64,000 nt of DNA from Mycolicibacterium nivoides (GTDB taxonomy: Bacteria > Actinomycetota > Actinomycetes > Mycobacteriales > Mycobacteriaceae). Positions 15,464-24,473 of this stretch are shown in pieces. Made by a program: the position numbers and the translations under genes. The notes beneath the pieces were generated by a model, which worked only from the letters and a program-made list of their open reading frames with translations, did not search any database and was not told the origin of the DNA. Position 1 is the stretch's first letter. Each line of letters begins with the position of its first letter. Where the stretch lies: NCBI RefSeq assembly GCF_003855255.1, contig NZ_CP034072.1, positions 2,472,430-2,536,429 on the forward strand, in the 5' to 3' direction.

Positions 15464-16612
15464 TCAGAGCCCCAGCGACTTGGCGATGATCACCTTCATG
15501 ACCTCGCTGGTCCCGGCGTAGATTCGGGCCACCCGGGCATCCGTGTAGAGCCGCGCGATGGGGTACTCCATCATGTAGCCGTACCCGCCGAAGAGCTGCA
15601 GGCAACGATCGATGACCCGCGCCTGCATCTCCGTGCAGAACAGTTTCACCCGGGCTGCGTCGGCACCGGACAGCTCGCCGTCGACGTGCAGCGCCACCGC
15701 CCGGTCGAGCATCGCCTGGGCCGCTTCGACCTCTGTCGAGCATGCCGCCAGTTCGAACTTGGTGTTCTGAAAGGACGCGACCGGCTGGCCGAACGCTTTG
15801 CGGTCCTTGGTGTAGCCGATCGCCGCGGCGATGGCCGAGCGGGCCTGTGCCACCGACCCCACGGCCACGGTGAGGCGCTCCTGGGCCAGGTTGTGGCCGA
15901 GGTAGCTGAATGCCTCGCCCTCCTCCCCCAGCACGTTGGCCACCGGCACCCGCACATCGCTGAATGACAGCTCCGCGGTGTCCTGCACCTTGCAGCCCAT
16001 CTTCTCCAGCTCGCGGCCCCGCTCGAAGCCCGCCATCCCGTCCTCGACGACCAGCAGGGTCAATCCCTTGCGCCGATTTTCCGGGTCGGTGGACGTCCGG
16101 GCCACCACGACCACCAGATCGGCCTGGATGCCACCGGTGATGAACGTCTTCGCGCCGTTGAGCACGTACTCGTCACCGTCGCGTACCGCGGTGGTGCGCA
16201 TGCCGGCCAGGTCCGATCCGGTGCCCGGTTCGGTCATCGCGACCGCGGTCAGCAGCGTGCCCGCCGCCAGCCCGGGGAACCAACGCTGCCGCTGCTCTTC
16301 GTTCGCGTAGTGCAGGAAGTACGGCAGGATCACCTCGAGCTGCGTGCGCACCGTCGACAACGTCACCAGGGCGCGGGCGGCCTCCTCCTGGAGCACCACG
16401 TTGTACCGATAGTCGTCGATGCCGGCGCCGCCGTACTCCTCGGGAATCGCCATACCGAGCATGCCGAGTTCACCCATGTGCTTGAAGACGTCACGGGGCA
16501 TCCGGCCGCCCTTCTCCCACTCGGGATAGGCAGGGACGACTTCCTTTTCGATGAAGTCGCGCGCGAGCGCGCGGAAGGCCTCATGGTCCTCGGTGAACAG
16601 ATTGCGTTGCAC
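15464..16612 (-). CDS. Acyl-CoA dehydrogenase
   Basis: A 382-residue FadE-type flavoprotein. It shows AMTEPGTGSDLAGM (FAD contact) and FITGGIQADLVVVVART, and ends LFGGYGYMMEYPIARLYTDA then IYAGTSEVMK. The Glu of the usual IYEGTSE is Ala, while NLAQERLTVAV carries a Glu at the alternative catalytic-base position used by isovaleryl- and long-chain-type enzymes. It introduces a 2,3-double bond into an acyl-CoA. It is the last gene of the operon that starts at 22330, 15 nt after the thiolase gene. Confidence 0.9.
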   Translation of the reverse strand: MQRNLFTEDHEAFRALARDFIEKEVVPAYPEWEKGGRMPRDVFKHMGELGMLGMAIPEEYGGAGIDDYRYNVVLQEEAARALVTLSTVRTQLEVILPYFLHYANEEQRQRWFPGLAAGTLLTAVAMTEPGTGSDLAGMRTTAVRDGDEYVLNGAKTFITGGIQADLVVVVARTSTDPENRRKGLTLLVVEDGMAGFERGRELEKMGCKVQDTAELSFSDVRVPVANVLGEEGEAFSYLGHNLAQERLTVAVGSVAQARSAIAAAIGYTKDRKAFGQPVASFQNTKFELAACSTEVEAAQAMLDRAVALHVDGELSGADAARVKLFCTEMQARVIDRCLQLFGGYGYMMEYPIARLYTDARVARIYAGTSEVMKVIIAKSLGL

Positions 16613-16627
16613 TACTTCTCCCTAGCG

Positions 16628-17785
16628 TCAGTCGATGAGCTCGACCAGCGTGGCGTTGGCGGTACCGCCGCCCTCACACATGGTCTGCAGGCCGTACCGA
16701 ATTCCGTTGTCGCGCATGTGATTGATCATCCGGGTCATCAGCACCGCGCCCGACGCCCCGAGCGGGTGCCCCAGCGCGATGGCGCCGCCGAGCGGGTTCA
16801 GCTTGGCCTCGTCGGCGCCCGTCTCGGCGAGCCACGCCATGGGCACCGGGGCGAAGGCCTCGTTCACCTCGAACACGCCGACCTCGTCGAGACGCACGCC
16901 GGCCTTGTGCAACACCTTCTCGGTGGCCGGGATCGGCCCGGTCAGCATCAGCACCGGATCGGCTCCCGTCACCGCACCCGCGCGGTACCGCGCGATCGGC
17001 GAAAGGCCCATCGTCACAGCACGTTCCTCGGTCATCACCAGCAGCGCCGCGGCGCCGTCGGAGATCTGAGACGAGTTGCCCGCGTGGATCACGCCGTCCT
17101 CGGCGAAGGCCGGCTTGAGACCGGCAAGCTTCTCCACCGTGGTGCCCCGGCGCACCCCTTCGTCGGCGACCACCGGGTCCAGCTGATCGGCCGGGTCGGG
17201 AAACACGGTGATCATCTGGTTCTCGAAGGCACCGCGGTCCTGGGCCGCCGCGGCCCGCTCGTGCGAGGCGACGGAGTACTCGTCCAGCTGGGTCCGGCTG
17301 AAACCCCACTTCTGCGAGATCATCTCGGCCGAGATGCCCTGATTGAACGCAAAGTCCTTGTACCGCTGGAACACCTTCGGACCGTATGGCGTACCGGTGG
17401 CCCGGGCCGCGCCCAGCGGGACCTGGCTCATCACCTCCACCCCGCCCGCGACGACCACGTCCTGCTGGCCCGACATGACGGCCTGGACCGCGAAATCCAG
17501 TGCCTGCTGGCTCGATCCGCACGCCCGGTTGACCGTGGTCCCCGGGATGTGTTCGGGCCAGCCGGCGGCCAGCACCGAGTAGCGGCCGATATTGCTTGAT
17601 TGATCGCCGACCTGCGAGACGCAGCCCCAGACCACGTCGTCGACGATGTCGGGGCTGATGCCCGCCCGCTCCACGAGCGCATTGAGCACCAGTGCCGACA
17701 GGTCGGCGGCGTGGAATCCGGACAGCCCGCCGTTACGCTTACCCACAGGGGTACGGACGGCCTCGACGATGACGGTTTCGCGCAT
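16628..17785 (-). CDS. Acetyl-CoA acyltransferase (thiolase II family)
   Basis: A 385-residue thiolase. Nucleophile Cys89 lies in TTVNRACGSSQQALDFA; GHPLGASGAV contains the catalytic His, and the second cysteine is in MCEGGGTANATLVE. EVNEAFAPVP supplies the NEAF motif. It cleaves 3-ketoacyl-CoA to acetyl- or propionyl-CoA and a shortened acyl-CoA, completing the beta-oxidation round begun by the neighbouring dehydrogenases. Within the operon it lies between CaiB (18 nt upstream) and the 15464 dehydrogenase. Confidence 0.93.
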   Translation of the reverse strand: MRETVIVEAVRTPVGKRNGGLSGFHAADLSALVLNALVERAGISPDIVDDVVWGCVSQVGDQSSNIGRYSVLAAGWPEHIPGTTVNRACGSSQQALDFAVQAVMSGQQDVVVAGGVEVMSQVPLGAARATGTPYGPKVFQRYKDFAFNQGISAEMISQKWGFSRTQLDEYSVASHERAAAAQDRGAFENQMITVFPDPADQLDPVVADEGVRRGTTVEKLAGLKPAFAEDGVIHAGNSSQISDGAAALLVMTEERAVTMGLSPIARYRAGAVTGADPVLMLTGPIPATEKVLHKAGVRLDEVGVFEVNEAFAPVPMAWLAETGADEAKLNPLGGAIALGHPLGASGAVLMTRMINHMRDNGIRYGLQTMCEGGGTANATLVELID

Positions 17786-17803
17786 TGCGATTCTCCTCTG
17801 GAA

Positions 17804-19024
17804 TTAAGACTGGTAGGCCGGGCCGATTGCGCCCTGCTCCCGCAGGGCGTCGATTTGCTCGGCACTCAGGCCGATCCCGGCCAGGATGGCATCGGTGTGC
17901 TCGCCGAGCCCCGGCACCGCACCCATACCCAACTCCATGCCGCTGATCACCGGCGGCGGCAACAGGGCCGAGATCTGCCCGTTGGGGGTGCCCACCTGAC
18001 GCCACCGGTCCCGCGCCTTCAGGTGCGGGTGTGCGATGACCTCACTGGGCAGGTTGTAGCGCGAATTGCCGATCCCGGCGTCATCTGCGGTCTGCTGAAT
18101 GTCATCGAGATCATGTAGGGCGCACCAGGATTCGATGGCCTTGTTCAGTTCGTCCCGATGCGCGCAGCGATCGGAGTTGGTGGCGAAACGCGGGTCGTCG
18201 GCCAGATCGGGCCGCTGGATGATCTCGCGGGCCAACCGCTGCCATTCCCGGTCGTTGGTGGTTCCCAGCACCACCGTCTGCCCGTCGCGGGTGTCGAACG
18301 CACCGTAGGGAGCCACCGCCGGCGAACTCATCCCCAGCGGAACCTGGTCGATGCCGGAGTGCTGGGTGTAGGCCAGCTGGTATCCCATGATGTCGGTCAT
18401 GGTGTCGAACAGGCTGACGGCCACGGCCGGTGCGGCACCGGTGTCGCCCTTGCGCGCCCGGCCGAGCAACAGCGCCATGATCGACAGCGCCGAATACAGC
18501 CCCGTGGTGATATCCGCTACCGCCGCACCGGGTTTGGCCGGCATCCCGGCATAGCCGGTCGACGCGCACGAACCGGACTCGGCCTGCACCAGCAGGTCGT
18601 AGGCGCGTTTGTGCGACAGAGGCCCACCGGGTCCGTAACCATCGATCTCCACGGGGATCACCTGGGGATGGCGCACCTTGAGGTCCTCGGGCCCAAGCCC
18701 CAGGCGCGCGGTGGCGCCGGGAGCGAGGTTGGACACGAAGGCGTCGGCACCGTCGAGCAACCGGTGCAGGACCTCCATGCCCTCCGGCGACTTCAGATTG
18801 AGGGTGATCGATTCCTTGCCCCGGTTGGCCCAGACGAAATGGGCCGCCTGCCCCAGCACGACATCGTCGTAGTCGCGGGCGAAATCTCCACCCTTGGGAT
18901 TCTCGATCTTGACCACCCTGGCGCCGAAGTCGGCGAGCACCCTGGTGCACATCGGCGCGGAGACCGCCTGCTCCATCGCGATGACGGTGATACCGGCCAA
19001 CGGGCCGTCTTGAGCTGCACTCAC
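17804..19024 (-). CDS. CaiB/BaiF family CoA-transferase
   Basis: A 406-residue type III CoA-transferase starting at GTG 19024, four bases after the SDR stop. Family marks are LAGITVIAMEQAVSAPMCTR, DFGARVVKIENPKGGDFAR and the catalytic Asp in AAVADITTGLYSAL. Such enzymes move CoA from an acyl-CoA donor to a carboxylic acid via an aspartyl-CoA anhydride; here it would activate the pathway acid or pass CoA from a product. There are frequent mycobacterial paralogues, including the double-length one at 34740. Confidence 0.9.
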   Translation of the reverse strand: MSAAQDGPLAGITVIAMEQAVSAPMCTRVLADFGARVVKIENPKGGDFARDYDDVVLGQAAHFVWANRGKESITLNLKSPEGMEVLHRLLDGADAFVSNLAPGATARLGLGPEDLKVRHPQVIPVEIDGYGPGGPLSHKRAYDLLVQAESGSCASTGYAGMPAKPGAAVADITTGLYSALSIMALLLGRARKGDTGAAPAVAVSLFDTMTDIMGYQLAYTQHSGIDQVPLGMSSPAVAPYGAFDTRDGQTVVLGTTNDREWQRLAREIIQRPDLADDPRFATNSDRCAHRDELNKAIESWCALHDLDDIQQTADDAGIGNSRYNLPSEVIAHPHLKARDRWRQVGTPNGQISALLPPPVISGMELGMGAVPGLGEHTDAILAGIGLSAEQIDALREQGAIGPAYQS

Positions 19025-19028
19025 GAAT

Positions 19029-19787
19029 TCACATAACCATGCCGCCATCGACCGGCAGAACCTGCCCGGTGATGTACGACGCGGCATCGGAGGCCAGGAA
19101 GACGAACGCGCCCGCGACCTCGTCGGCCTCGGCCCATCGCTTGAGCGGGATGCGGTTCATCATGTTGGCCGCGAACTTCTCGTTGGTCCGGATGGTCTCG
19201 GTCATCGGCGTGGCCGCCAGCGGCGCCAGCGCGTTGACCATGATGTTCTTGGCCGCCAGTTCCCGTGCCAGCGATTTGGTGAACCCGATCAGGCCTGCCT
19301 TGGCCGCCGAGTAGTTGACCTGCCCCAGGGTGCCGGTGATCCCGGCCGACGAGGTGACGTTGATGACGCGGCCGGTCCCGTCGGTCGGCATGTGCGGCAG
19401 GGCGGCCTGGGTGACGTGGAAGGTGCCCATCACGTGAATGTCGAAAGTGACCCGGAACGTCTCGTCCGTCAGTTTCGGAAACATCGCCGGGGAGGTGACG
19501 CCGGCGTTGTTGACCACGATGTGCAGGTTGCCCTCACCCAGCGCGGCGGCCTGCGCGGCGGCAGCCACCGCGGCATCACGGTCGCTGACGTCCAGCGCGG
19601 CACTGTCGGCCTTGCCACCGCCCGTATTGATCCGGTCGGCGACCGCGGCCGCGGCGTCACCGCTGATGTCGGTGACCAGTACCGAGGCGCCGGCCGCGGC
19701 GAGCGCCTCGGAAACCGCCGCGCCGATCCCGGCACCGGCGCCGGTCACCAGCGCCGAACGTCCGGTCAGGTCGAAATAGGTCCTCAT
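19029..19787 (-). CDS. Short-chain dehydrogenase/reductase
   Basis: A 252-residue classical SDR: VTGAGAGIGAAVSEALA cofactor loop, VNNAGVTSP, catalytic Ser in VTSSAGITG and YSAAKAG with Tyr and Lys, and the C-terminal YITGQVLPVDGGMVM. The Asp at the end of the second strand (VLVTDISGD) points to NAD(H). In a beta-oxidation operon it most likely oxidises a 3-hydroxyacyl-CoA. It ends four bases before the CaiB start. Confidence 0.9.
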   Translation of the reverse strand: MRTYFDLTGRSALVTGAGAGIGAAVSEALAAAGASVLVTDISGDAAAAVADRINTGGGKADSAALDVSDRDAAVAAAAQAAALGEGNLHIVVNNAGVTSPAMFPKLTDETFRVTFDIHVMGTFHVTQAALPHMPTDGTGRVINVTSSAGITGTLGQVNYSAAKAGLIGFTKSLARELAAKNIMVNALAPLAATPMTETIRTNEKFAANMMNRIPLKRWAEADEVAGAFVFLASDAASYITGQVLPVDGGMVM

Positions 19788-19803
19788 GGATCTGGATATC
19801 TCC

Positions 19804-20994
19804 TCAGTAGCTCTTGGGCAGGCCGAGAACGTTGGCGGCGAGGAAGTTCAGGATCATCTCCTGGCTCACCGGTGCGATCTTCATCAGCCGGGACTCGCGG
19901 AAGAACCGCGAGATGTTGTATTCCTCGGAGTAACCCATCCCGCCGTGGGTCTGCAGCGCACGGTCGGCCGCACCGAATCCGGCATCGGCACACAGATACT
20001 TGGCCATGTTGGCCTCACGTCCACAGGGCTTGCCGTTGTCGTAGAGCCAGGTGGCCTTGCGCAGGACCAACTCGGCGGCGTCGAGCCGGGCCAGCGAGTC
20101 GGCCAGCGGGAACTGGATGCCCTGGTTCATGCCGATCGGCCGGTCGAACACCACCCGCTCGTTGGCGTACTTCACCGCACGGTCGAGCGCCACCCGGCCG
20201 ATGCCGAGCGCCTCGGCCGCGATCAGCATCCGCTCCGGGTTGAGCCCGTGCAGGATGTACTTGAACCCCTTGCCCTCCTCGCCGATGCGGTGCTCGGCCG
20301 GCACCCGCAGATCGTCGATGAACAACTCGTTGGAGCTCACCGCGTTCCGGCCCATCTTGTTGATGGGCCGGATCTCGACGTGATCGCGGTCGAGGTCGGT
20401 CAGGAACAGCGTGAGACCCTCGGTCGGCTTCCCTCCGCGTTTCTCCACATCCTCACGGGACTCGGTACGAGTGAGCAGCAGGATCTTCTCGGACTCAAGC
20501 GCTTTGGAGATCCAGACCTTGCGGCCGTTGACCACATAACCGTCGCCGTCCTTCTTGGCGAACGTGGTGATGCGCGAGGTGTCCAGGCCGGCGCCGGGTT
20601 CGGTGACGCCGAAGCACACATGCAGATCTCCGTTGACGATGCGCGGTAGCGTCGCCTTCTTCATCTCCTCGGAGCCGAACACCACCACCGGCTGCATCCC
20701 GAAGATCGACATATGGATCGCGCTGGCGGCGTTCATGGCTCCGCCGGACCGCGCCACTTCCTCGGCCAGGATGGTGGCCTCGGTGATACCGAGGCCGTGC
20801 CCGCCGTACTCCTCGGGGATGGTCATCCCGAGCCATCCCCCACCGGCGATGGCGTCGTAGAACTCCTGCGGGAACTCGTGGGCCTGGTCCTTGGTCATCC
20901 AATAGTGATCGTCGAACTTGCCCGCCAGCTCCGCAACGGAATTGCGGATCAGCTGCTGGTCCTCGGTCAGCTCGAAGTTCATACCGCCCGACAC
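19804..20994 (-). CDS. Acyl-CoA dehydrogenase
   Basis: A 396-residue FadE-type enzyme. GTG 20994 (VSGGMNFELTEDQQLIRNS) has GGAGAG six bases upstream and is preferred over a longer frame. It has CFGVTEPGAGLDTSR, VVNGRKVWISKALESEK and, near the end, QTHGGMGYSEEYNISRFFRE. The usual C-terminal IYEGTSE is replaced by IAPVSQEMI, whereas LNPERMLIAAEALG offers a Glu at the alternative catalytic position. It sits between the amidohydrolase and SDR genes in the 22330-15464 operon and differs clearly from the last gene of that operon, so the two probably act in different rounds. Confidence 0.9.
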   Translation of the reverse strand: MSGGMNFELTEDQQLIRNSVAELAGKFDDHYWMTKDQAHEFPQEFYDAIAGGGWLGMTIPEEYGGHGLGITEATILAEEVARSGGAMNAASAIHMSIFGMQPVVVFGSEEMKKATLPRIVNGDLHVCFGVTEPGAGLDTSRITTFAKKDGDGYVVNGRKVWISKALESEKILLLTRTESREDVEKRGGKPTEGLTLFLTDLDRDHVEIRPINKMGRNAVSSNELFIDDLRVPAEHRIGEEGKGFKYILHGLNPERMLIAAEALGIGRVALDRAVKYANERVVFDRPIGMNQGIQFPLADSLARLDAAELVLRKATWLYDNGKPCGREANMAKYLCADAGFGAADRALQTHGGMGYSEEYNISRFFRESRLMKIAPVSQEMILNFLAANVLGLPKSY

Positions 20995-21034
20995 TGTGTG
21001 CTCTCCTATTTTTCTCGGCCGATCGTCTCGGCGT

Positions 21035-22330
21035 TCAGTCTCGCGCGCCGGCAACAGCTTTGGCGTTGGCCTGGAAGTCGGCGAAGGTGGTGCCGGTCTT
21101 CTCCTTGTGGCTCAACGCGCGGATGGAGACATCGTGCCCCTCGGCCTGCTTACGCAGCGCACCGACGGTCGCCTGCTCCTTGGGGACGTGGACGAACGGA
21201 TCGAAGTGGTACAGCCGCATGGCGTTCTCGTGGGTGATCTTGTTGATCTCGTCGTCGGGAACTTCGTAGGTCTCGAACACCGCGCTCAACTCCTCGGGGG
21301 CCCCGGGCCACATCGAGTCGCTGTGCGGGTAGTCCATCTCCCAGCAGATGTTGTCCACCCCGATCTCGTGGCGGTTCTTCACACCGACGGGGTCGGAGAT
21401 GAAGCAGGTCATGAAGTGCTCCCGGAACACCTCCGAGGGCAACTTGTCGCCGAAGTCCTGGTGCGTCCACGTCGAGTGCATGTCGTAGGTGCGGTCCACC
21501 CGGTCCAGGAAGTACGGAATCCACCCCGTGCCGCCTTCGGACAGCGCGATCTTGAGGCCGGGGTATGCCTTGATCGGTGCTGACCACAGCAGGTCGGCCG
21601 CGGCCTGCACGATGTTCATCGGCTGCAGGGTGATCATCACGTCCATCGGGGCATCCGGGGCGGTGATCGCCAGCTTTCCCGACGATCCGATGTGCACGTT
21701 CATCACGGTGTCGGTGTCGACCAGGGCCTCCCACAACGGCTTCCAGTACTCCAGGTCGTGGAAGGACGGGTAGCCCAGTGTCGACGGGTTCTCGGTGAAG
21801 GTCAGCGAGTGCACGCCCTTCTTCGATACCCGGCGCACCTCGTCGGCGCACAGCTGCGGATCCCAGATCGCCGGAATGGCCATCGGAATGAACCGCCCGG
21901 GGTTGGATCCGCACCACTCGTCGATGTGCCAGTCGTTGTACGCCTGCACCAGCGCCAGCGAGAACTCCGCATCCTCGGTGGCGAACAACCGCGCCGCGAA
22001 ACCCGGGAACGAGGGGAAGTTCATGGTGGCCAGCACGCCGCCGGCATTCATGTCCTTGACCCGCTCGTTGGGGTCGTAGCAACCCTTGCGGATCTCATCG
22101 AGCCCCTGGGGCTCCAGTCCGTACTCCTCCTTGGGCCGGCCCGCCACCGCGTTGAGCGCCACATTTGGGATCACCGTGTCGCGGAACTGCCAGGTGTCAC
22201 TGCCGTCGGGGTTGTGCACCAACCGTGGCGCCTCGTCGCGGTATTTCTCCGGAAGGTGGTTCTTGAACATGTTCGGCGGTTCGATGATGTGGTCGTCGAC
22301 GCTGATCAAGATCATGTCGTCTTTGTTCAC
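21035..22330 (-). CDS. Amidohydrolase family protein (amidohydrolase_2 type)
   Basis: A 431-residue metal-dependent TIM-barrel hydrolase/decarboxylase related to ACMSD-like enzymes. N-terminal ISVDDHIIEPPNMF gives the D-x-H metal pair, MNVHIGSSG a further His, and WEMDYPHSDSMWPGAPEEL the late Asp-His region. It may decarboxylate or hydrolyse a ring-derived acid. It is the first gene of the six-gene minus-strand operon. An operator-like dyad lies 43 bases upstream in the divergent promoter shared with the Rieske operon. A paralogue is at 40502. Confidence 0.87.
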   Translation of the reverse strand: MNKDDMILISVDDHIIEPPNMFKNHLPEKYRDEAPRLVHNPDGSDTWQFRDTVIPNVALNAVAGRPKEEYGLEPQGLDEIRKGCYDPNERVKDMNAGGVLATMNFPSFPGFAARLFATEDAEFSLALVQAYNDWHIDEWCGSNPGRFIPMAIPAIWDPQLCADEVRRVSKKGVHSLTFTENPSTLGYPSFHDLEYWKPLWEALVDTDTVMNVHIGSSGKLAITAPDAPMDVMITLQPMNIVQAAADLLWSAPIKAYPGLKIALSEGGTGWIPYFLDRVDRTYDMHSTWTHQDFGDKLPSEVFREHFMTCFISDPVGVKNRHEIGVDNICWEMDYPHSDSMWPGAPEELSAVFETYEVPDDEINKITHENAMRLYHFDPFVHVPKEQATVGALRKQAEGHDVSIRALSHKEKTGTTFADFQANAKAVAGARD

Positions 22331-22372
22331 TGCCTCGCTCCGTCCCGTTGGCTGTCACATCGGTTCTCTATG

Positions 22373-22391
22373 TGAGAAAACTAGCTTCTCA
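22373..22391. promoter_or_regulatory. GAGAAT-type operator, site C (longer spacer)
   Basis: TGAGAA and TTCTCA arms form a perfect inverted repeat around a 7-base spacer. The arms are those of the window-wide palindrome but the spacer is two bases longer than in the perfect copy at 30924. It lies 43 bases upstream of the amidohydrolase start, on its side of the divergent intergenic region. Confidence 0.6.
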
Positions 22392-22508
22392 TCTAGCGAG
22401 AATCAATGTCTGATGCCCTTGACGAGGAGATTTAGCCAGGTCAACGCACAACCTGGCACATCCTTGTTGACCATCGCCGCAAAAGATGGAAACCTCTTAG
22501 TCGGAAAT

Positions 22509-22523
22509 GAGAACCTGATTCTC
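22509..22523. promoter_or_regulatory. GAGAAT-type operator, site D
   Basis: GAGAACCTGATTCTC has perfect 5-base arms around a 5-base spacer, preceded by T, so it matches TGAGAAnnnnnTTCTC. It ends 45 bases before the GTG start of the carboxymuconolactone-decarboxylase-like gene that leads the Rieske operon. Together with site C it gives each arm of this divergent promoter its own operator. Confidence 0.65.
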
Positions 22524-22567
22524 GTCACCGAGAGTCAGCCATGGTTCATCGAGAGGAGAACCGCCTC

Positions 22568-23098
22568 GTGCGCCTGCCCCCGTTGCCCGCCGAGGAGTGG
22601 GACGACGACGTGCGACGAGCACTGTCGGTCATGCTTCCGGAGGAGCGGCTCAACCCCGAGGGTGCGGGAACCGCGCTGTCGACCCTGGCCCGCCACCCCG
22701 CACTGACCAAGGCGTTCCTACGCTTCAGCAATCATCTGCTGTTCCGCTCGACGCTGGAACCGCAGATGCGGGAGCTCGCCATCCTGCGGATCGCCCATCG
22801 CAAGAAATGCGAATACGAGTGGGCGCACCACGCATTCATCGGCAAGTCCGAGGGCCTCACGGATGAGCAGATCGCGAGTAGCACGAGCGGCGACGGTTCC
22901 TCCCCCCTCGACCAATTGGTGCTCGACTCCGTCGACGAACTCGACGGGCAATCGGAGATCTCGGACGGCACCTGGACCGCCCTGAGCGAGCACCTCGATG
23001 AGCGCCAGCGCATGGACCTGGTCTTCACAATCGGCGGCTACGGCCTGATGGCCATGGCCTACAACACCTTTGGAATTGCGCCGGAATCCGGCCACTAA
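22568..23098 (+). CDS. Carboxymuconolactone decarboxylase-family protein
   Basis: A 176-residue AhpD/CMD-fold protein. The family helix is LAILRIAHRKKCEYEWAHH, with a Glu-x2-His pair but no CxxC, so it is not an AhpD peroxidase. The start is taken as GTG 22568 (VRLPPLPAEEWDDDV) with AGGAG upstream; ATG 22541 would add nine residues. It heads the operon carrying the Rieske oxygenase. Family members decarboxylate or open lactones of ring-cleavage products, or are uncharacterised; the exact role is open. Confidence 0.85.
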   Translation: MRLPPLPAEEWDDDVRRALSVMLPEERLNPEGAGTALSTLARHPALTKAFLRFSNHLLFRSTLEPQMRELAILRIAHRKKCEYEWAHHAFIGKSEGLTDEQIASSTSGDGSSPLDQLVLDSVDELDGQSEISDGTWTALSEHLDERQRMDLVFTIGGYGLMAMAYNTFGIAPESGH

Positions 23099-23123
23099 CT
23101 CAAGAAGAAAGTAGAGGTAGATG

Positions 23124-24473
23124 ATGGCGTTCTTCCCGAAGCCGGCCGCCGGCAGCTGGACCGAGAACTGGCCCGAACTGGGCACCGGCCCGGTCAACTA
23201 CGAGGATTCAATCGATCCTGAGCAGTGGAAACTGGAGCAGCAGGCCATCTTCCGCAAGACCTGGCTCCAGATGGGCCGGGTGGAGTTGATTCCCAAGAAG
23301 GGCCGATACATCACCCGTGAGCTGCCGTCGGTCGGCCCCGGCACCTCGATCATCATCGTCAACGACGGTGAGCAGATCCGCGCCTTCTACAACCTGTGCC
23401 GCCACCGCGGCAACAAGCTGGTCTGGAACGACTACCCGGGCGAAGAGGTCTCCGGCAGCTGCAGGCAGTTCGTCTGCAAGTACCACGCCTGGCGTTATGA
23501 CCTCAAGGGCGACCTGACCTTCATCCAGCAGGAGCAGGAGTTCTTCGACGTCGACAAGGCCGACTACCCGCTCAAGCCCGTGCGCTGCGAGGTGTGGGAA
23601 GGCTTCATCTTCGTCAACTTCGACGACGACGCGGTGTCGCTTGAGGAGTACCTGGGTGAGTTCGCCGAGGGCCTCAAGGGTTATCCGTTCCACGAGATGA
23701 CCGAGCACTACAGCTACCGCTCCGAGATCAAGGCCAACTGGAAGCTGTTCATCGACGCGTTCGTCGAGTTCTACCACGCGCCGATCCTGCACATGAAGCA
23801 GGCGGAGAAGGAGGAAGCCGAGAAGCTGGCCAAGTTCGGCTTCGAGGCGCTGCACTACGACATCAAGGGTGATCACTCGATGATCTCGTCCTGGGGTGGC
23901 ATGAGCCCGCCGAAGGATCTGAAGATGGTCAAGCCCATCGAGCGCATCCTGCACAGTGGCCTGTTCGGGCCGTGGGATCGCCCCGACATCAAGGGCATCC
24001 TGCCCGACGAACTGCCGCCGGCGATCAACCCCGGCCGGCATTCGACGTGGGGCCAGGACTCGTTCGAGTTCTTCCCGAACTTCACCCTGCTCTTCTGGGC
24101 GCCGGGCTGGTATCTGACCTACAACTACTGGCCAACCGGTGTGGACAGCCACATCTTCGAGGCCGACCTGTACTTCGTGCCGCCGAAGAACCTGCGCGAA
24201 CGGCTGTCCCAGGAACTGGCCGCAGTGACGTTCAAGGAGTACGCGTTCCAGGACGCCAACACGCTGGAAGCCACCCAGTCGCAGATCGGCACGCGCGCCG
24301 TACTCGACTTCCCGCTGTGCGACCAGGAGGTCCTGCTGCGCCACCTGCACCACACCGCTCACAATTACGTCGACCGGTACAAAGAAGCCAAGGCCAACGG
24401 GAATGGTTCAACGAACGGCAATCACGCCGCTCCAAGTGAGAAGGCCGCAGAAAAGGATGCCGCAAATGTCTAA
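23124..24473 (+). CDS. Rieske non-heme iron oxygenase, alpha subunit
   Basis: A 449-residue ring-hydroxylating oxygenase large subunit. The Rieske [2Fe-2S] site is Cys92-x-His94 (NLCRHRGNK) with Cys118-x2-His121 (CKYHAW); the 23-residue gap between the two pairs is longer than the common 15-17. The catalytic Fe(II) site is in FIDAFVEFYHAPILH, giving Glu-x2-His-x4-His. Two ATGs are in tandem (23121, 23124); the second has better spacing to GAGG. The tail (NGNGSTNGN) is low-complexity. No beta subunit, ferredoxin or reductase gene adjoins; the small unknown at 24466 overlaps its end. Confidence 0.92.
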   Translation: MAFFPKPAAGSWTENWPELGTGPVNYEDSIDPEQWKLEQQAIFRKTWLQMGRVELIPKKGRYITRELPSVGPGTSIIIVNDGEQIRAFYNLCRHRGNKLVWNDYPGEEVSGSCRQFVCKYHAWRYDLKGDLTFIQQEQEFFDVDKADYPLKPVRCEVWEGFIFVNFDDDAVSLEEYLGEFAEGLKGYPFHEMTEHYSYRSEIKANWKLFIDAFVEFYHAPILHMKQAEKEEAEKLAKFGFEALHYDIKGDHSMISSWGGMSPPKDLKMVKPIERILHSGLFGPWDRPDIKGILPDELPPAINPGRHSTWGQDSFEFFPNFTLLFWAPGWYLTYNYWPTGVDSHIFEADLYFVPPKNLRERLSQELAAVTFKEYAFQDANTLEATQSQIGTRAVLDFPLCDQEVLLRHLHHTAHNYVDRYKEAKANGNGSTNGNHAAPSEKAAEKDAANV

